This document shows positions 49,038 to 60,683 of a stretch of DNA of 64,000 nucleotides, in pieces. A model generated the notes under the pieces. That model worked only from the letters and a program-made list of their open reading frames with translations, was not told the origin of the DNA and did not search any database. Source of the DNA: Citrobacter youngae (GTDB lineage: Bacteria > Pseudomonadota > Gammaproteobacteria > Enterobacterales > Enterobacteriaceae); assembly GCF_003818115.1 (NCBI RefSeq), contig NZ_RPOI01000003.1:205380-269379 (forward strand), read 5' to 3'. Position 1 is the stretch's first letter; every line of letters starts with the position of its first letter. The translations under genes and the position numbers were made by a program.

Positions 49038-49184
49038 CTATTGCTGAGCCTTTGTCGCTGCACCAGAAATGGCACTACCGCCCTCAGAAATATCCTGACC
49101 TACGCCTCGCGTCGTATTACACGCCGTTAATACGGAAGAAAGTACCAACACAGAAAAGATCGCAGCAATTGTCTTCTTAACCAT
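49038..49184 (-). CDS. ecnB: entericidin B lipoprotein
   Basis: A 48-residue lipoprotein: signal peptide [22 protein letters not shown] (Cys22), mature [20 protein letters not shown]. It is the bacteriolytic member of the entericidin pair and is RpoS-dependent in E. coli stationary phase. AAGGAAG precedes the ATG at 49184. Confidence 0.95.
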   Translation of the reverse strand: MVKKTIAAIFSVLVLSSVLTACNTTRGVGQDISEGGSAISGAATKAQQ

Positions 49185-49291
49185 AACGTCTTCCTTTTTT
49201 AGCCAATATTGTTTGTGTATAGCTACTTAATAATAGACAAGATCCGGGGGGGTGACGGATAAACGACCGTTTTTAAGACAACATGAGGGGA

Positions 49292-49426
49292 CTAGCTGGC
49301 AGCGTGAGAAATTGAATTACCGAGATGTTTGATATCTTCACCGAAGCCGCGCGCCGTATTACAGCCCGCCAGGAGGGTGCTGGTGAAAAGGATAAGCATT
49401 ACAAGACCGAGAAGACGTTTCATCAT
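49292..49426 (-). CDS. ecnA: entericidin A lipoprotein
   Basis: A 44-residue lipoprotein (lipobox LLAGC, Cys22; mature CNTARGFGEDIKHLGNS) paralogous to EcnB and regarded as its antidote. It begins at tandem ATGs (49426) behind CAGGA; a 21-codon upstream extension is not supported. It lies upstream of ecnB on the same strand, 107 bp apart. Confidence 0.92.
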   Translation of the reverse strand: MMKRLLGLVMLILFTSTLLAGCNTARGFGEDIKHLGNSISHAAS

Positions 49427-49525
49427 TCCTGCCCTGGAAAAGTATGGCGCAGCAATCTGCACCCACATCTTAGAAATACGCAAAATCATTCAGGCCGCCT
49501 GATGCAGCCTGAAAGATGAAGAATA

Positions 49526-50092
49526 TTACTTCACGCGGGATACGTATTCGCCAGAGCGGGTATCCACTTTGATGACTTCGCCGATCTGTACGAACAGCGG
49601 AACTTTAACCACTGCACCGGTGGACAGCGTCGCTGGTTTACCACCAGTACCTGCAGTGTCACCTTTCAGACCTGGGTCGGTTTCAACGACTTCCAGCTCA
49701 ACGAAGTTCGGCGGAGTCACGGAGATCGGCTGACCGTTCCACAGGGTCACGATGCATTCAGCCTGGTCCAGCAGCCATTTAGCGTTATCGCCTACCGCTT
49801 TCTCGTCAGCAGCCAGCTGTTCGAAAGTGGTGTTATTCATAAAGTGCCAGAACTCACCGTCGCTATACAGGAAAGTCAGGTTCATGTCGGCTACGTCTGC
49901 GCCTTCAGCGGAGTCGGTAGACTTGAAGGTTTTCTCTACGCGAGTACCGGTCAGCAGGCGACGCAGCTTAACGCGCGCAAACGCCTGGCCTTTACCTGGT
50001 TTAACGAATTCGCTGGCTTCAACCGCATAAGGTTCGCCGTCCAACATGATTTTAAGACCAGCACGAAAATCGTTGCTATAGTACGTTGCCAT
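49526..50092 (-). CDS. efp: translation elongation factor P
   Basis: A 188-residue three-domain tRNA-mimic protein that relieves ribosome stalling at polyproline. Lys34 in KPGKGQAF is the site modified by EpmA with (R)-beta-lysine. Divergent from epmB, 41 bp apart, and epmA lies 8 kb to the left, so most of the modification pathway is in this window. Confidence 0.98.
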   Translation of the reverse strand: MATYYSNDFRAGLKIMLDGEPYAVEASEFVKPGKGQAFARVKLRRLLTGTRVEKTFKSTDSAEGADVADMNLTFLYSDGEFWHFMNNTTFEQLAADEKAVGDNAKWLLDQAECIVTLWNGQPISVTPPNFVELEVVETDPGLKGDTAGTGGKPATLSTGAVVKVPLFVQIGEVIKVDTRSGEYVSRVK

Positions 50093-50133
50093 AAGGCCCT
50101 CTGAAAATTGTTAACTGGTAGCTAAGCCACAAA

Positions 50134-51162
50134 ATGGCGCATATTGTAACCCTAAATACCCCATCCAGAGAAGATTGGTTATCGCAACTTGCCGATGTTG
50201 TGACCGATCCTGATGAACTTCTGCATCTTTTGAATATAGACGCAGATGAAAAACTGTTGGCCGGACGCGATGCGAGACGGCTTTTCGCCCTGCGCGTTCC
50301 GCGTGCGTTTATTGCCCGCATGGAAAAAGGCAATCCAGACGATCCGCTTTTGCGTCAGGTACTTACTTCTCAGGAAGAGTTCGTTTCCGCACCAGGCTAC
50401 TCGACCGATCCACTGGAAGAGCAGCACAGCGTCGTTCCAGGATTACTGCACAAATATCGCAACCGGGCGCTATTGCTGGTTAAAGGCGGTTGTGCGGTAA
50501 ATTGTCGCTATTGCTTCCGCCGACACTTCCCGTATGCTGAAAACCAGGGCAATAAGCGCAACTGGCAGGTCGCCCTGGACTACATTAGCGCACATCCTGA
50601 GCTGGATGAGATTATCTTCTCCGGTGGCGATCCGTTAATGGCCAAAGACCATGAACTGGACTGGTTGCTCACGCAACTGGAAGCCATCCCGCATATTAAG
50701 CGTCTGCGAATTCACAGCCGTTTGCCGATTGTTATCCCGGCGCGTATTACTGAAGGACTGGTCGAGCGTTTTGCACACTCTTCCCTGCAGATTCTGCTGG
50801 TCAATCACATTAATCACGCGAACGAAATTGATGAGACATTTCGTCAGGCAATGGCCAGCTTGCGTAAAGTGGGTGTCACATTGCTTAACCAAAGCGTCCT
50901 GCTGCGTGGCGTGAACGACAACGCACAAACGCTGGCAAACCTGAGCAATGCACTGTTTGATGCGGGCGTAATGCCCTATTACCTGCATGTACTGGATAAA
51001 GTGCAGGGAGCCGCTCACTTTATGGTGAGTGACGATGAGGCACGGAAAATCATGCGAGAGCTGCTGACGCTGATTTCAGGCTATATGGTCCCAAAACTGG
51101 CGCGCGAAATTGGCGGTGAGCCAAGTAAAACGCCGTTGGATTTGCAGTTACGCCAACAATAG
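50134..51162 (+). CDS. epmB: EF-P lysine 2,3-aminomutase
   Basis: A 342-residue radical-SAM enzyme with the cluster motif CAVNCRYCFRRHFPY (about residues 120-134). It needs PLP and converts (S)-alpha-lysine to (R)-beta-lysine for EF-P modification. Start ATG at 50134 (MAHIVTLNTPS). Divergent from efp. Confidence 0.96.
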   Translation: MAHIVTLNTPSREDWLSQLADVVTDPDELLHLLNIDADEKLLAGRDARRLFALRVPRAFIARMEKGNPDDPLLRQVLTSQEEFVSAPGYSTDPLEEQHSVVPGLLHKYRNRALLLVKGGCAVNCRYCFRRHFPYAENQGNKRNWQVALDYISAHPELDEIIFSGGDPLMAKDHELDWLLTQLEAIPHIKRLRIHSRLPIVIPARITEGLVERFAHSSLQILLVNHINHANEIDETFRQAMASLRKVGVTLLNQSVLLRGVNDNAQTLANLSNALFDAGVMPYYLHVLDKVQGAAHFMVSDDEARKIMRELLTLISGYMVPKLAREIGGEPSKTPLDLQLRQQ

Positions 51163-51170
51163 TCATTATT

Positions 51171-51192
51171 GAGTGTCCGATTTCGGACACTC
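51171..51192. promoter_or_regulatory. 22-bp palindrome between epmB and yjeJ
   Basis: GAGTGTCCGA-TT-TCGGACACTC is symmetric in ten base pairs per side, nine bases past the epmB stop. It could fold as an RNA hairpin, but no T run follows; alternatively it is a dimeric regulator site for yjeJ. Role undetermined. Confidence 0.5.
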
Positions 51193-51345
51193 GACACGAT
51201 TACTTATCATTTAAATTCCAACAAGTGGAGCCACACTTTTAATCTGTGCTATTTTAATTAGCGCTGTAAAATCATTCATTCGTAAATTTTATCAATAGTT
51301 TCAAATGCAGAACATCAATAAATATATGGTTAGGGAGAACCTTTG

Positions 51346-52209
51346 ATGGCTATCAGTATTAAAGGTATTAATAGCGGTGTTATTCGTCAGAAGAATGAAT
51401 TTGTTGCTTTGGCATTAAAGATAAAAGAACCAAGAAATAAAGAGTCGCTGTTTTTTCTTTCTCCGCTTGGGCTAAGAGACTTGTTTATTGCTCTGGAAAG
51501 CAAGCTATACGCCAAACATCAACTAAGCGAAGACGAGCGTGTGCAATATGAGAAAGAATGCGAGAAAGCCAGCAAAAAGATGCACGAAAATATTCCTTTA
51601 ATTCAGGAAGATGAGTTAAAGAATGCGGATATTAACCGTCGCATAAATTCACTGACGTTAGTGGATGATAAAGGGGAGAACTTAGCATTTTCTCTGACGC
51701 TGCATGACGGGAAAACAGATGAATTACTGATTAATGAATTACAGATTCAGGTGCTGGCGCATGCAATTATTCATGCAATAAATAATGCTGGCATGCGGGA
51801 TTTAGCGCTACGAATTACATCGCTGCTGGATTTTCTGCCGCTGTACGATGTGGATTGCCAGCAAAACGACAATCTGGAATACGATTCTTATACACAACCC
51901 GAATGGAAACATAACCTGTTTAATCATTATCTGGCGATTATTTACCGCTATACGGATGATAAAGGAAAAGCCCAGTACTGTGGTTCGGTAGTAAAAACTC
52001 GCGCTCTTTCCGGCAGCAAAGAGGCCGAAGCCATTACTCGCCGTCTGCTCGATTTCAGCCCACGGCTGAAAAAACTTGCCGGTGTACCGTGCCAGGTGTT
52101 TGTCAGAACGTTGACGGGTGATAAGACGCAAAAGCTCAATCAGGATCAGTGCCTGCGCGCGCTGCATCATTTACGCGTTCAGTCTGCGCATAAGACTCAG
52201 AATGCCTGA
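51346..52209 (+). CDS. yjeJ: conserved protein YjeJ
   Basis: A 287-residue cytoplasmic protein (MAISIKGINSGVIRQKNEF) without signal peptide or membrane helix; mixed alpha/beta with a highly conserved middle block (ITSLLDFLPLYDVDCQQ). It matches E. coli YjeJ in position and length; function unknown. The ATG at 51346 is nine bases from GGGAGA. Its stop codon lies within a REP element. AT-rich upstream region and A/T-rich codon use in the 5' third suggest it may be of foreign origin or silenced by H-NS. Confidence 0.85.
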   Translation: MAISIKGINSGVIRQKNEFVALALKIKEPRNKESLFFLSPLGLRDLFIALESKLYAKHQLSEDERVQYEKECEKASKKMHENIPLIQEDELKNADINRRINSLTLVDDKGENLAFSLTLHDGKTDELLINELQIQVLAHAIIHAINNAGMRDLALRITSLLDFLPLYDVDCQQNDNLEYDSYTQPEWKHNLFNHYLAIIYRYTDDKGKAQYCGSVVKTRALSGSKEAEAITRRLLDFSPRLKKLAGVPCQVFVRTLTGDKTQKLNQDQCLRALHHLRVQSAHKTQNA

Positions 52210-52236
52210 TGGCGCTGCGCTTATCAGGCCTACGAT
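52203..52236. repeat. REP element at the yjeJ 3' end
   Basis: TGCCTGATGGCGCTGCGCTTATCAGGCCTACGA is a REP palindrome whose left arm contains the yjeJ stop codon. Confidence 0.85.
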
Positions 52237-52265
52237 TGCATGAGCCTGTCCAGGCCACTTTATTA

Positions 52266-52388
52266 CACAAAATCATTCAATCTGCATCGCGGCGGCAAGC
52301 GAAGAAAATCCCCAGGAGCATAGATAACTATGTGACTGGGGTTTCACAGCGCAGCCAACAAAGAGGCTGGTTGAAGGATGAAGTGTAA
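52266..52388. repeat. ERIC (IRU) element between convergent yjeJ and yjeI
   Basis: The core ATCCCCAGGAGCATAGATAACTATGTGACTGGGGT with GCGGCGGCAAG and GCAGCCAAC arms is a typical ERIC. It reaches the yjeI stop codon. Ends approximate. Confidence 0.9.
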
Positions 52389-52742
52389 TCAGTTAGGGCA
52401 CTTATAAACCTGCCCAATCATCTCACTGGCGGTAGGAACAAAGCTGGAGAGCATTCCCTGCGATGGGCTGCTGACGCCATAAATCACGTTACCGCCCATT
52501 GCCGCAGCCTGGTTACGCAGATCGTTTGCTGCGCCACGCATTGAGCCGCCCTCTTCGCCGTGCTGGCCAGAAAGCCAGTTGCTTTGCTTACCGGTTGCCG
52601 TGCCTATCAGTTGGCACTCTGCGCCAGGCTTGTCTTCGACAAAGCGTACGCTTTGCCCGGCTGAACTCAGTTCGTTGCTGGAGCTACAACCCGCCATCAG
52701 TAGCGCGGCACCAACGATCCCTGCTAAATATTTCACGTGCAT
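52389..52742 (-). CDS. yjeI: DUF4156 lipoprotein YjeI
   Basis: A 117-residue lipoprotein (signal MHVKYLAGIVGAALLMAGC, Cys19) with the DUF4156 core GAECQLIGTATG and GGNVIYG. Start at 52742 behind GGGGAATG; a six-codon upstream start is less likely. Position beside groL matches E. coli yjeI. Function unknown; probably envelope-stress related. Confidence 0.9.
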   Translation of the reverse strand: MHVKYLAGIVGAALLMAGCSSSNELSSAGQSVRFVEDKPGAECQLIGTATGKQSNWLSGQHGEEGGSMRGAANDLRNQAAAMGGNVIYGVSSPSQGMLSSFVPTASEMIGQVYKCPN

Positions 52743-52810
52743 GTCATTCCCCATAATCAATTAGTTGGACGTTATGTCCGTAGCTGAATCATATACTAAA
52801 AAGATGACCA

Positions 52811-52846
52811 AAAGAAAAACCCCCGGACATTTCTGCCCGGGGGTTT
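52811..52846 (-). terminator. terminator of groES-groEL
   Basis: The 10-bp stem AAACCCCCGG/CCGGGGGTTT (52817-52846) is followed on the minus strand by TTCTTTT. An ERIC element lies between the groEL stop and this hairpin. Confidence 0.85.
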
Positions 52847-52867
52847 CTCAATTCTGGGAGATGAGCA

Positions 52868-52990
52868 CCCAAATCATTCTGGTTGCAGGAAGGCGGCCAG
52901 TTTGTTAATCCCCAGGAGCTTACTCAAGTAAGTGACTGGGGTTAGCAAACGCAGCCAACGCATCTGCAGCCTGAAGGATGCAGGGTGTGG
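52868..52990. repeat. ERIC (IRU) element in the groEL 3' untranslated region
   Basis: The core TAATCCCCAGGAGCTTACTCAAGTAAGTGACTGGGGTTAGC is the closest match in the window to the ERIC consensus; flanks GCGGCCAG and CGCAGCCAACGC. It separates groEL from its terminator. Confidence 0.93.
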
Positions 52991-52994
52991 GCAA

Positions 52995-54650
<1,656 letters not shown>

Positions 54651-54681
54651 TTAAATTCGTATGTTCAGTGTCGTTCGCGGA

Positions 54682-55149
<468 letters not shown>

Positions 55150-55250
55150 TCATAACGATTTCAGCTACGTCGTCATAAGCAAATCCGATTGTGATACCAT
55201 CGAAAATCTGCGCTGTAGCCCGGTACATGGGCATAACCGGATAACAACTT

Positions 55251-56498
55251 ATGAGCGGATTAAAACAAGAGCTGGGACTGGCTCAAGGCGTTGGCCTGTT
55301 GTCGACATCATTGTTAGGTACAGGCGTTTTCGCCGTCCCCGCACTTGCCGCGCTGGTTGCTGGCAACAACAGCCTGTGGGCATGGCCGGTGCTGATCGTT
55401 TTAGTCTTTCCGGTGGCGATTGTCTTTGCCGTACTCGGTCGCCATTTTCCCAGCGCAGGCGGCGTGGCGCATTTTGTCGGCATGGCCTTTGGCTCACGGC
55501 TTGAGCGCGTTACCGGGTGGCTTTTTTTATCGGTAATTCCAGTGGGGTTACCTGCGGCGTTGCACATTGCCGCCGGATTCGGCCAGGCAATGTTTGGCTG
55601 GCATGGTTGGCAGCTTCTGTTAGCAGAGCTCGGCACGCTGGTATTGGTCTGGTACATCGGTTCGCGGGGTGCCAGCTCCAGCGCAAACCTGCAAACGGTG
55701 ATTGCCGGACTGATCGTCGCGCTGATTGTCGCCATCTGGTGGGCTGGCGAGTTGAAACCGAGTGAGATCCCCTTTCCTGCCATCGACAAAATTGAGTTTC
55801 CCGGGCTTTTTGCCGCGCTGTCGGTGATGTTCTGGTGCTTTGTTGGCCTTGAAGCGTTCGCACACCTGGCCTCTGAATTCAAAAATCCGGAGCGGGATTT
55901 CCCACGCGCGCTGATGATAGGTCTGCTACTGGCCGGTTCCGTGTACTGGGCATGTACCGTCGTTGTACTTCATTTTGGTGCGTACGGAGAGCAGATGGCG
56001 GCGGCGGCATCGCTGCCTGAAATCGTCGTTCAACTGTTTGGCGTTCACGCCCTGTGGGTTGCCTGCATCATTGGTTATTTGGCCTGCTTTGCCAGCCTGA
56101 ACATTTATATCCAAAGTTTCGCCCGTCTGGTGTGGTCGCAAGCACAATATAAACCTGAGAGCTGTCTGGCTCGTCTATCCCCTCGCCATCTTCCGGGCAA
56201 TGCGCTAAACGCCGTATTGGGCTGCTGCGTCGTCAGTACATTGTGCATCTATATGCTGCAAATCAATCTCGACGCGTTAATCATCTACGCTAACGGCATC
56301 TTTATTATGATTTATCTGCTGTGCATGCTGGCGGGATGTCGATTACTGAAAGGACAATACCGCGCGCTGGCGGTTATTGGCGGTCTTCTGTGTCTGCTGC
56401 TGTTAGCGATGGTAGGCTGGAAGAGCCTGTATGCGCTGATTATGCTGGCAGGGCTGTGGCTGTTTTTACCGAGCCGGAAAATGGCTGAGGCCAAATAA
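55251..56498 (+). CDS. yjeH: methionine and branched-chain amino-acid exporter
   Basis: A 415-residue APC-superfamily exporter with about twelve membrane helices; N-terminal GLLSTSLLGTGVFAVPALAAL holds the helix-1 break (GTGVF). The E. coli homologue exports L-methionine and branched-chain amino acids. Start ATG at 55251; transcribed divergently from groS and convergent with fxsA. Confidence 0.93.
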   Translation: MSGLKQELGLAQGVGLLSTSLLGTGVFAVPALAALVAGNNSLWAWPVLIVLVFPVAIVFAVLGRHFPSAGGVAHFVGMAFGSRLERVTGWLFLSVIPVGLPAALHIAAGFGQAMFGWHGWQLLLAELGTLVLVWYIGSRGASSSANLQTVIAGLIVALIVAIWWAGELKPSEIPFPAIDKIEFPGLFAALSVMFWCFVGLEAFAHLASEFKNPERDFPRALMIGLLLAGSVYWACTVVVLHFGAYGEQMAAAASLPEIVVQLFGVHALWVACIIGYLACFASLNIYIQSFARLVWSQAQYKPESCLARLSPRHLPGNALNAVLGCCVVSTLCIYMLQINLDALIIYANGIFIMIYLLCMLAGCRLLKGQYRALAVIGGLLCLLLLAMVGWKSLYALIMLAGLWLFLPSRKMAEAK

Positions 56499-56530
56499 GC
56501 AATAAGAAAGCCCGGTAGCACTTACCGGGC
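56498..56530 (-). terminator. terminator between convergent fxsA and yjeH
   Basis: An 8-bp stem GCCCGGTA/TACCGGGC with a five-base loop is followed on the minus strand by TTTCTTATT. It probably also serves yjeH in the other direction. Confidence 0.7.
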
Positions 56531-56538
56531 CTGCAGGG

Positions 56539-57019
56539 TCAGTCGCGACGATCGTCGTCTTTATGATCAAGACGGTTGCGCTCATCGTCTTTACGCTGAA
56601 ATTCACCGTCGAAGGTCTCACCTCCACCGGTTCCGGCACTAAATCCACCACCTGGCATACGCGAAAAACGCAAATGTGGCAGCAACTTCATGGTCAAATG
56701 TTTCTGCACCGGAGGTAATATAAAGAAGAAGACCGAGGAAATCGGTGAAGAAACCAGGCAACACCAACAGCAAGCCGGCGATAATCAGCGACACGCTCTT
56801 GATCATTTCTGCAGCCGGACTTTCACCTGCTGCCATTTTCTGTTGCATCAGTAAAAAGTTCTTAAACCCCTGGTTACGAACCAGAGACATACCGATAACC
56901 GAGGTAAAAATAACCAAAATCAGCGTCATCAGGACACCCAGCACATGGGCAACCTGGATAAAAATAGATATCTCTATGTAAACGTAGAGAAAAATGGCAA
57001 GTAATGGTATCCAGCGCAA
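56539..57019 (-). pseudogene. fxsA: frameshifted fxsA (phage T7 exclusion suppressor)
   Basis: FxsA is a small inner-membrane protein whose overproduction relieves F-plasmid exclusion of phage T7. Codons from 57019 (MRWIPLLAIFLYVYIEIS) match it through FFTDFLGLLL. Then TATATTA stands where two leucine codons are expected (near 56716-56722), an extra base. The shifted frame reads YITSGAETFDHEV and stops at 126 residues. In the other frame the expected PPVQKHLTMKLLPHLRFSRMPGGGF... tail is intact to a TGA at 56539, with the acidic/basic KDDERNRLDHKDDRRD end. The membrane part is whole, so a truncated but functional protein is possible; so is a sequencing error. Confidence 0.8.
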
Positions 57020-57356
57020 AGGGCTCTCCTGTTGAAAACAGTCGTTTTCACCAACAACTGCTCGAAAATTGTGTGACTTGCATCACTCTAATATTGGGGT
57101 GATTAGCAAAATTTCAAGCTGCTTGTACACTAATATTTGGTGTTAATCCTAAAGGGGTGATCTATTTCACAGAATAATAAATAAGGGGTAAATTCCACGC
57201 TTTAAGTGATCCAGATTACGGTAGAAATCCTGAACCAGCATATGATCTCGGGTATCAGACCGATGCAGGGGATAATCGTCGGTCGAGAAACAATCGAAAT
57301 CACATATATCCTGTGTGTTTAGTCAAATCATTGGCAGCTTGAAAAAGAAGGTTCAC
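57020..57356 (+). promoter_or_regulatory. fxsA-aspA intergenic region with CRP site
   Basis: This 337-bp region separates divergent genes. GGTGA-N6-TCACA (57156-57171, spacer TCTATT) is a good CRP box about 190 bp upstream of aspA; aspA is known to be catabolite-repressed and FNR-activated in E. coli. No gene is seen. Confidence 0.7.
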
Positions 57357-58793
57357 ATGTTAAACAACATTCGTATCGAAGAAGACTTGTTGGGTACCAG
57401 GGAAGTTCCAGCGGACGCTTACTATGGTGTCCACACTCTGAGAGCGATTGAAAACTTCTACATTAGCAACAACAAAATCAGTGACATTCCTGAATTTGTT
57501 CGCGGCATGGTAATGGTTAAAAAGGCAGCGGCACTGGCCAACAAAGAGCTGCAAACTATTCCTAAGAGCGTGGCAAATGCCATCATCGCGGCGTGTGATG
57601 AAGTCCTGAATAACGGAAAATGCATGGATCAGTTCCCGGTAGATGTTTACCAGGGTGGTGCGGGTACCTCCGTCAACATGAACACCAACGAAGTGCTGGC
57701 CAATATCGGTCTGGAACTGATGGGTCACCAGAAAGGTGAATATCAGTACCTGAACCCGAACGACCACGTCAACAAATGTCAGTCTACCAACGACGCTTAC
57801 CCGACCGGTTTCCGTATCGCTGTTTACGCATCCATCATCAAACTGATTGATGCTCTGAACCAGCTGCGTGAAGGCTTCGAGCAAAAAGCTGTTGAATTCC
57901 AGGGCATCCTGAAAATGGGTCGTACCCAGCTGCAGGATGCTGTACCGATGACCCTCGGTCAGGAATTCCGTGCTTTCAGCGTACTGTTGAAAGAAGAAGT
58001 GAAAAACATTGGCCGTACCGCTGAGCTGCTGCTGGAGGTTAACCTCGGCGCAACTGCAATCGGTACGGGTCTGAACACACCGAAAGAGTACTCTCCGCTG
58101 GCAGTGCAAAAACTGGCTGAAGTGACCGGTTTCGCCTGCGTTCCTGCAGAAGACCTGATTGAAGCCACCTCCGACTGCGGCGCATACGTTATGGTGCACG
58201 GTGCACTGAAACGTCTGGCTGTGAAAATGTCCAAAATCTGTAACGACCTGCGTTTGCTCTCCTCTGGCCCACGTGCCGGCCTGAATGAGATCAACCTGCC
58301 GGAACTGCAGGCGGGCTCTTCCATCATGCCAGCAAAAGTGAACCCGGTTGTTCCAGAAGTTGTAAACCAGGTGTGCTTTAAAGTCATCGGTAACGACGTC
58401 ACTGTTACCATGGCATCTGAAGCAGGTCAGCTGCAGCTGAACGTAATGGAACCTGTTATCGGCCAGGCAATGTTCGAATCTATCCACATTCTGAGCAATG
58501 CTTGCTACAACCTGCTGGAAAAATGCGTTAGCGGCATCACTGCTAACAAAGAAGTGTGTGAAGCATTCGTTTATAACTCCATCGGTATCGTCACCTACCT
58601 CAACCCGTTCATCGGTCACCACAACGGCGATATCGTCGGTAAAATTTGTGCCGAAACCGGTAAGAGCGTGCGTGAAGTTGTCCTGGAGCGCGGTCTGTTG
58701 ACCGAGGCAGAACTGGACGATATCTTCTCTGCACAGAACCTGATGCACCCGGCTTATAAAGCAAAACGTTATACTGATGAAAGCGAACAGTAA
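57357..58793 (+). CDS. aspA: aspartate ammonia-lyase
   Basis: A 478-residue homotetrameric lyase that converts L-aspartate to fumarate and ammonia, supplying fumarate for FrdABCD anaerobically. The flexible catalytic loop [15 protein letters not shown] (about residues 316-330) and the [17 protein letters not shown] substrate-binding segment are present. The ATG at 57357 ([13 protein letters not shown]) follows AAGG; fourteen upstream in-frame codons are not supported. A terminator separates it from dcuA. Confidence 0.98.
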   Translation: MLNNIRIEEDLLGTREVPADAYYGVHTLRAIENFYISNNKISDIPEFVRGMVMVKKAAALANKELQTIPKSVANAIIAACDEVLNNGKCMDQFPVDVYQGGAGTSVNMNTNEVLANIGLELMGHQKGEYQYLNPNDHVNKCQSTNDAYPTGFRIAVYASIIKLIDALNQLREGFEQKAVEFQGILKMGRTQLQDAVPMTLGQEFRAFSVLLKEEVKNIGRTAELLLEVNLGATAIGTGLNTPKEYSPLAVQKLAEVTGFACVPAEDLIEATSDCGAYVMVHGALKRLAVKMSKICNDLRLLSSGPRAGLNEINLPELQAGSSIMPAKVNPVVPEVVNQVCFKVIGNDVTVTMASEAGQLQLNVMEPVIGQAMFESIHILSNACYNLLEKCVSGITANKEVCEAFVYNSIGIVTYLNPFIGHHNGDIVGKICAETGKSVREVVLERGLLTEAELDDIFSAQNLMHPAYKAKRYTDESEQ

Positions 58794-58816
58794 TCGTGTA
58801 GGGTAGTACCAGAGAG

Positions 58817-58843
58817 GGCACGTCATGATGACGTGCCTTTTTT
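58817..58843 (+). terminator. terminator after aspA
   Basis: A near-perfect hairpin GGCACGTCAT-G-ATGACGTGCC runs into six T residues, between aspA and dcuA. Some read-through to dcuA is likely. Confidence 0.88.
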
Positions 58844-58908
58844 CTTGCACCAAGTTACTTAAAAACAACAATTTAATATCAACTTGTTAAACAACAAGGA
58901 AGGCTAAT

Positions 58909-60210
58909 ATGATAGTTTTAGAACTTATCATCGTTTTGCTGGCAATCTTTTTGGGTGCCAGACTTGGGGGTATCGGTATTGGATTTGCAGGTGGGCTGGG
59001 TGTTCTGGTTCTCGCCGCTATTGGCGTAAAACCGGGTAATATTCCGTTCGATGTTATTTCCATTATCATGGCGGTTATCGCTGCTATCTCCGCCATGCAG
59101 ATTGCCGGTGGTCTGGACTATCTGGTCCATCAAACTGAAAAACTGCTGCGTAAGAACCCGAAATACATCACAATCCTTGCACCGATCGTGACCTATTTCC
59201 TGACTATCTTTGCCGGTACCGGCAACATCTCTCTGGCAACGCTGCCAGTTATCGCTGAAGTCGCGAAGGAGCAAGGGATCAAACCTTGCCGTCCGCTCTC
59301 TACCGCAGTGGTTTCTGCACAGATTGCGATTACCGCATCACCTATCTCAGCGGCCGTGGTTTACATGTCTTCCGTCATGGAAGGTCATGGTATCAGCTAC
59401 ATTCACCTGCTGTCAGTGGTCATTCCGTCTACCCTGCTGGCCGTTCTGGTGATGTCCTTCCTGGTCACCGCACTGTTCAACTCCAAACTGTCTGACGACC
59501 CGATTTATCGTAAGCGTCTGGAAGAAGGTCTGGTTGAACTGCGCGGTGAAAGACAAGTTGAAATCAAAGCTGGCGCGAAAACCTCCGTTTGGTTGTTCCT
59601 GCTGGGCGTGGTTTGCGTCGTTGTTTACGCCATCGTCAACAGCCCAAGCCTTGGCCTGGTCGCTAAACCGCTGATGAACACCACCAACGCCATTCTGATC
59701 ATCATGTTGAGCATCGCGACGCTGACGACAATCATCTGCCGCGTTGAAACTGACTCCATCCTGAACTCCAGCACCTTCAAAGCCGGTATGAGCGCCTGTA
59801 TTTGTATCCTGGGTGTTGCATGGCTGGGTGATACCTTCGTATCTCACAACATTGACTGGATCAAAGATACTGCAGGTAGCGTAATTCAGGGTCATCCGTG
59901 GCTGCTGGCTGTCATCTTCTTCTTTGCTTCTGCTCTGCTGTATTCTCAGGCTGCAACGGCTAAAGCACTGATGCCGATGGCTCTGGCACTGAACGTTTCT
60001 CCACTGACCGCTGTAGCGTCTTTCGCTGCGGTTTCTGGCCTGTTCATTCTGCCTACCTACCCAACTCTGGTTGCGGCGGTTCAGATGGATGACACCGGTA
60101 CTACCCGTATCGGTAAATTCGTCTTTAACCATCCGTTCTTCATCCCGGGTACTCTGGGTGTGGTTCTGGCTGTCTGCTTCGGCTTCTTGCTGGGTAGCTT
60201 CATGCTGTAA
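58909..60210 (+). CDS. dcuA: anaerobic C4-dicarboxylate/aspartate transporter DcuA
   Basis: A 433-residue polytopic carrier (Dcu family) that takes up aspartate, fumarate and malate, often in exchange for succinate. Starts MIVLELIIVLLAIFLGARLGG behind AAGGAAGG, 116 bp after aspA. Aspartate uptake by DcuA and deamination by AspA form one pathway in E. coli. Confidence 0.97.
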   Translation: MIVLELIIVLLAIFLGARLGGIGIGFAGGLGVLVLAAIGVKPGNIPFDVISIIMAVIAAISAMQIAGGLDYLVHQTEKLLRKNPKYITILAPIVTYFLTIFAGTGNISLATLPVIAEVAKEQGIKPCRPLSTAVVSAQIAITASPISAAVVYMSSVMEGHGISYIHLLSVVIPSTLLAVLVMSFLVTALFNSKLSDDPIYRKRLEEGLVELRGERQVEIKAGAKTSVWLFLLGVVCVVVYAIVNSPSLGLVAKPLMNTTNAILIIMLSIATLTTIICRVETDSILNSSTFKAGMSACICILGVAWLGDTFVSHNIDWIKDTAGSVIQGHPWLLAVIFFFASALLYSQAATAKALMPMALALNVSPLTAVASFAAVSGLFILPTYPTLVAAVQMDDTGTTRIGKFVFNHPFFIPGTLGVVLAVCFGFLLGSFML

Positions 60211-60335
60211 GTTTTACCTGCGGGGTGCTTAGGCATCCCGCAGTACCTCCCCGCCTCGCTTTAACTAACATCCTTCCCTCGTCCGTTGTATAGTTACCGT
60301 TCTCTTGCTGGTTACTCTGTTCTTTCGAGGTGTTT

Positions 60336-60683
60336 ATGCTTGATGTTAAGAGTCAGGATATCTCCATCCCCGATACCGTTGTGGTGCTCTGTACCGCCCC
60401 GGATGAAGCGACCGCCCAGGATCTGGCTGCAAAAGTACTGGCAGAAAAACTGGCCGCCTGCGTGACGCTGCTGCCCGGTGCAACGTCTCTCTATTATTGG
60501 GAGGGTAAGCTGGAGCAGGAATATGAAGTCCAGATGATTTTAAAAACTACCGTCACGCACCAGCAAGCGCTTCTCGATTGCCTGAAGTCTCATCATCCAT
60601 ATCAAACCCCTGAACTTCTGGTTTTACCCGTCACTCACGGAGACTTTGATTACCGCTCATGGCTCAACGCATCCTTACGCTGA
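60336..60683 (+). CDS. cutA: CutA divalent-cation tolerance protein
   Basis: A 115-residue trimeric ferredoxin-like protein ([50 protein letters not shown]). Copper binding is reported, but its physiological role is unclear. ATG at 60336 follows GAGG. It overlaps dsbD by 25 bp, so the two are translated together. Confidence 0.96.
   Translation: MLDVKSQDISIPDTVVVLCTAPDEATAQDLAAKVLAEKLAACVTLLPGATSLYYWEGKLEQEYEVQMILKTTVTHQQALLDCLKSHHPYQTPELLVLPVTHGDFDYRSWLNASLR

Noticed and set aside
57360..58871. A 503-codon open frame antisense to aspA
   Set aside because: It exactly mirrors the highly expressed aspA gene, with no ribosome-binding site or recognisable protein; codon bias of aspA creates it.
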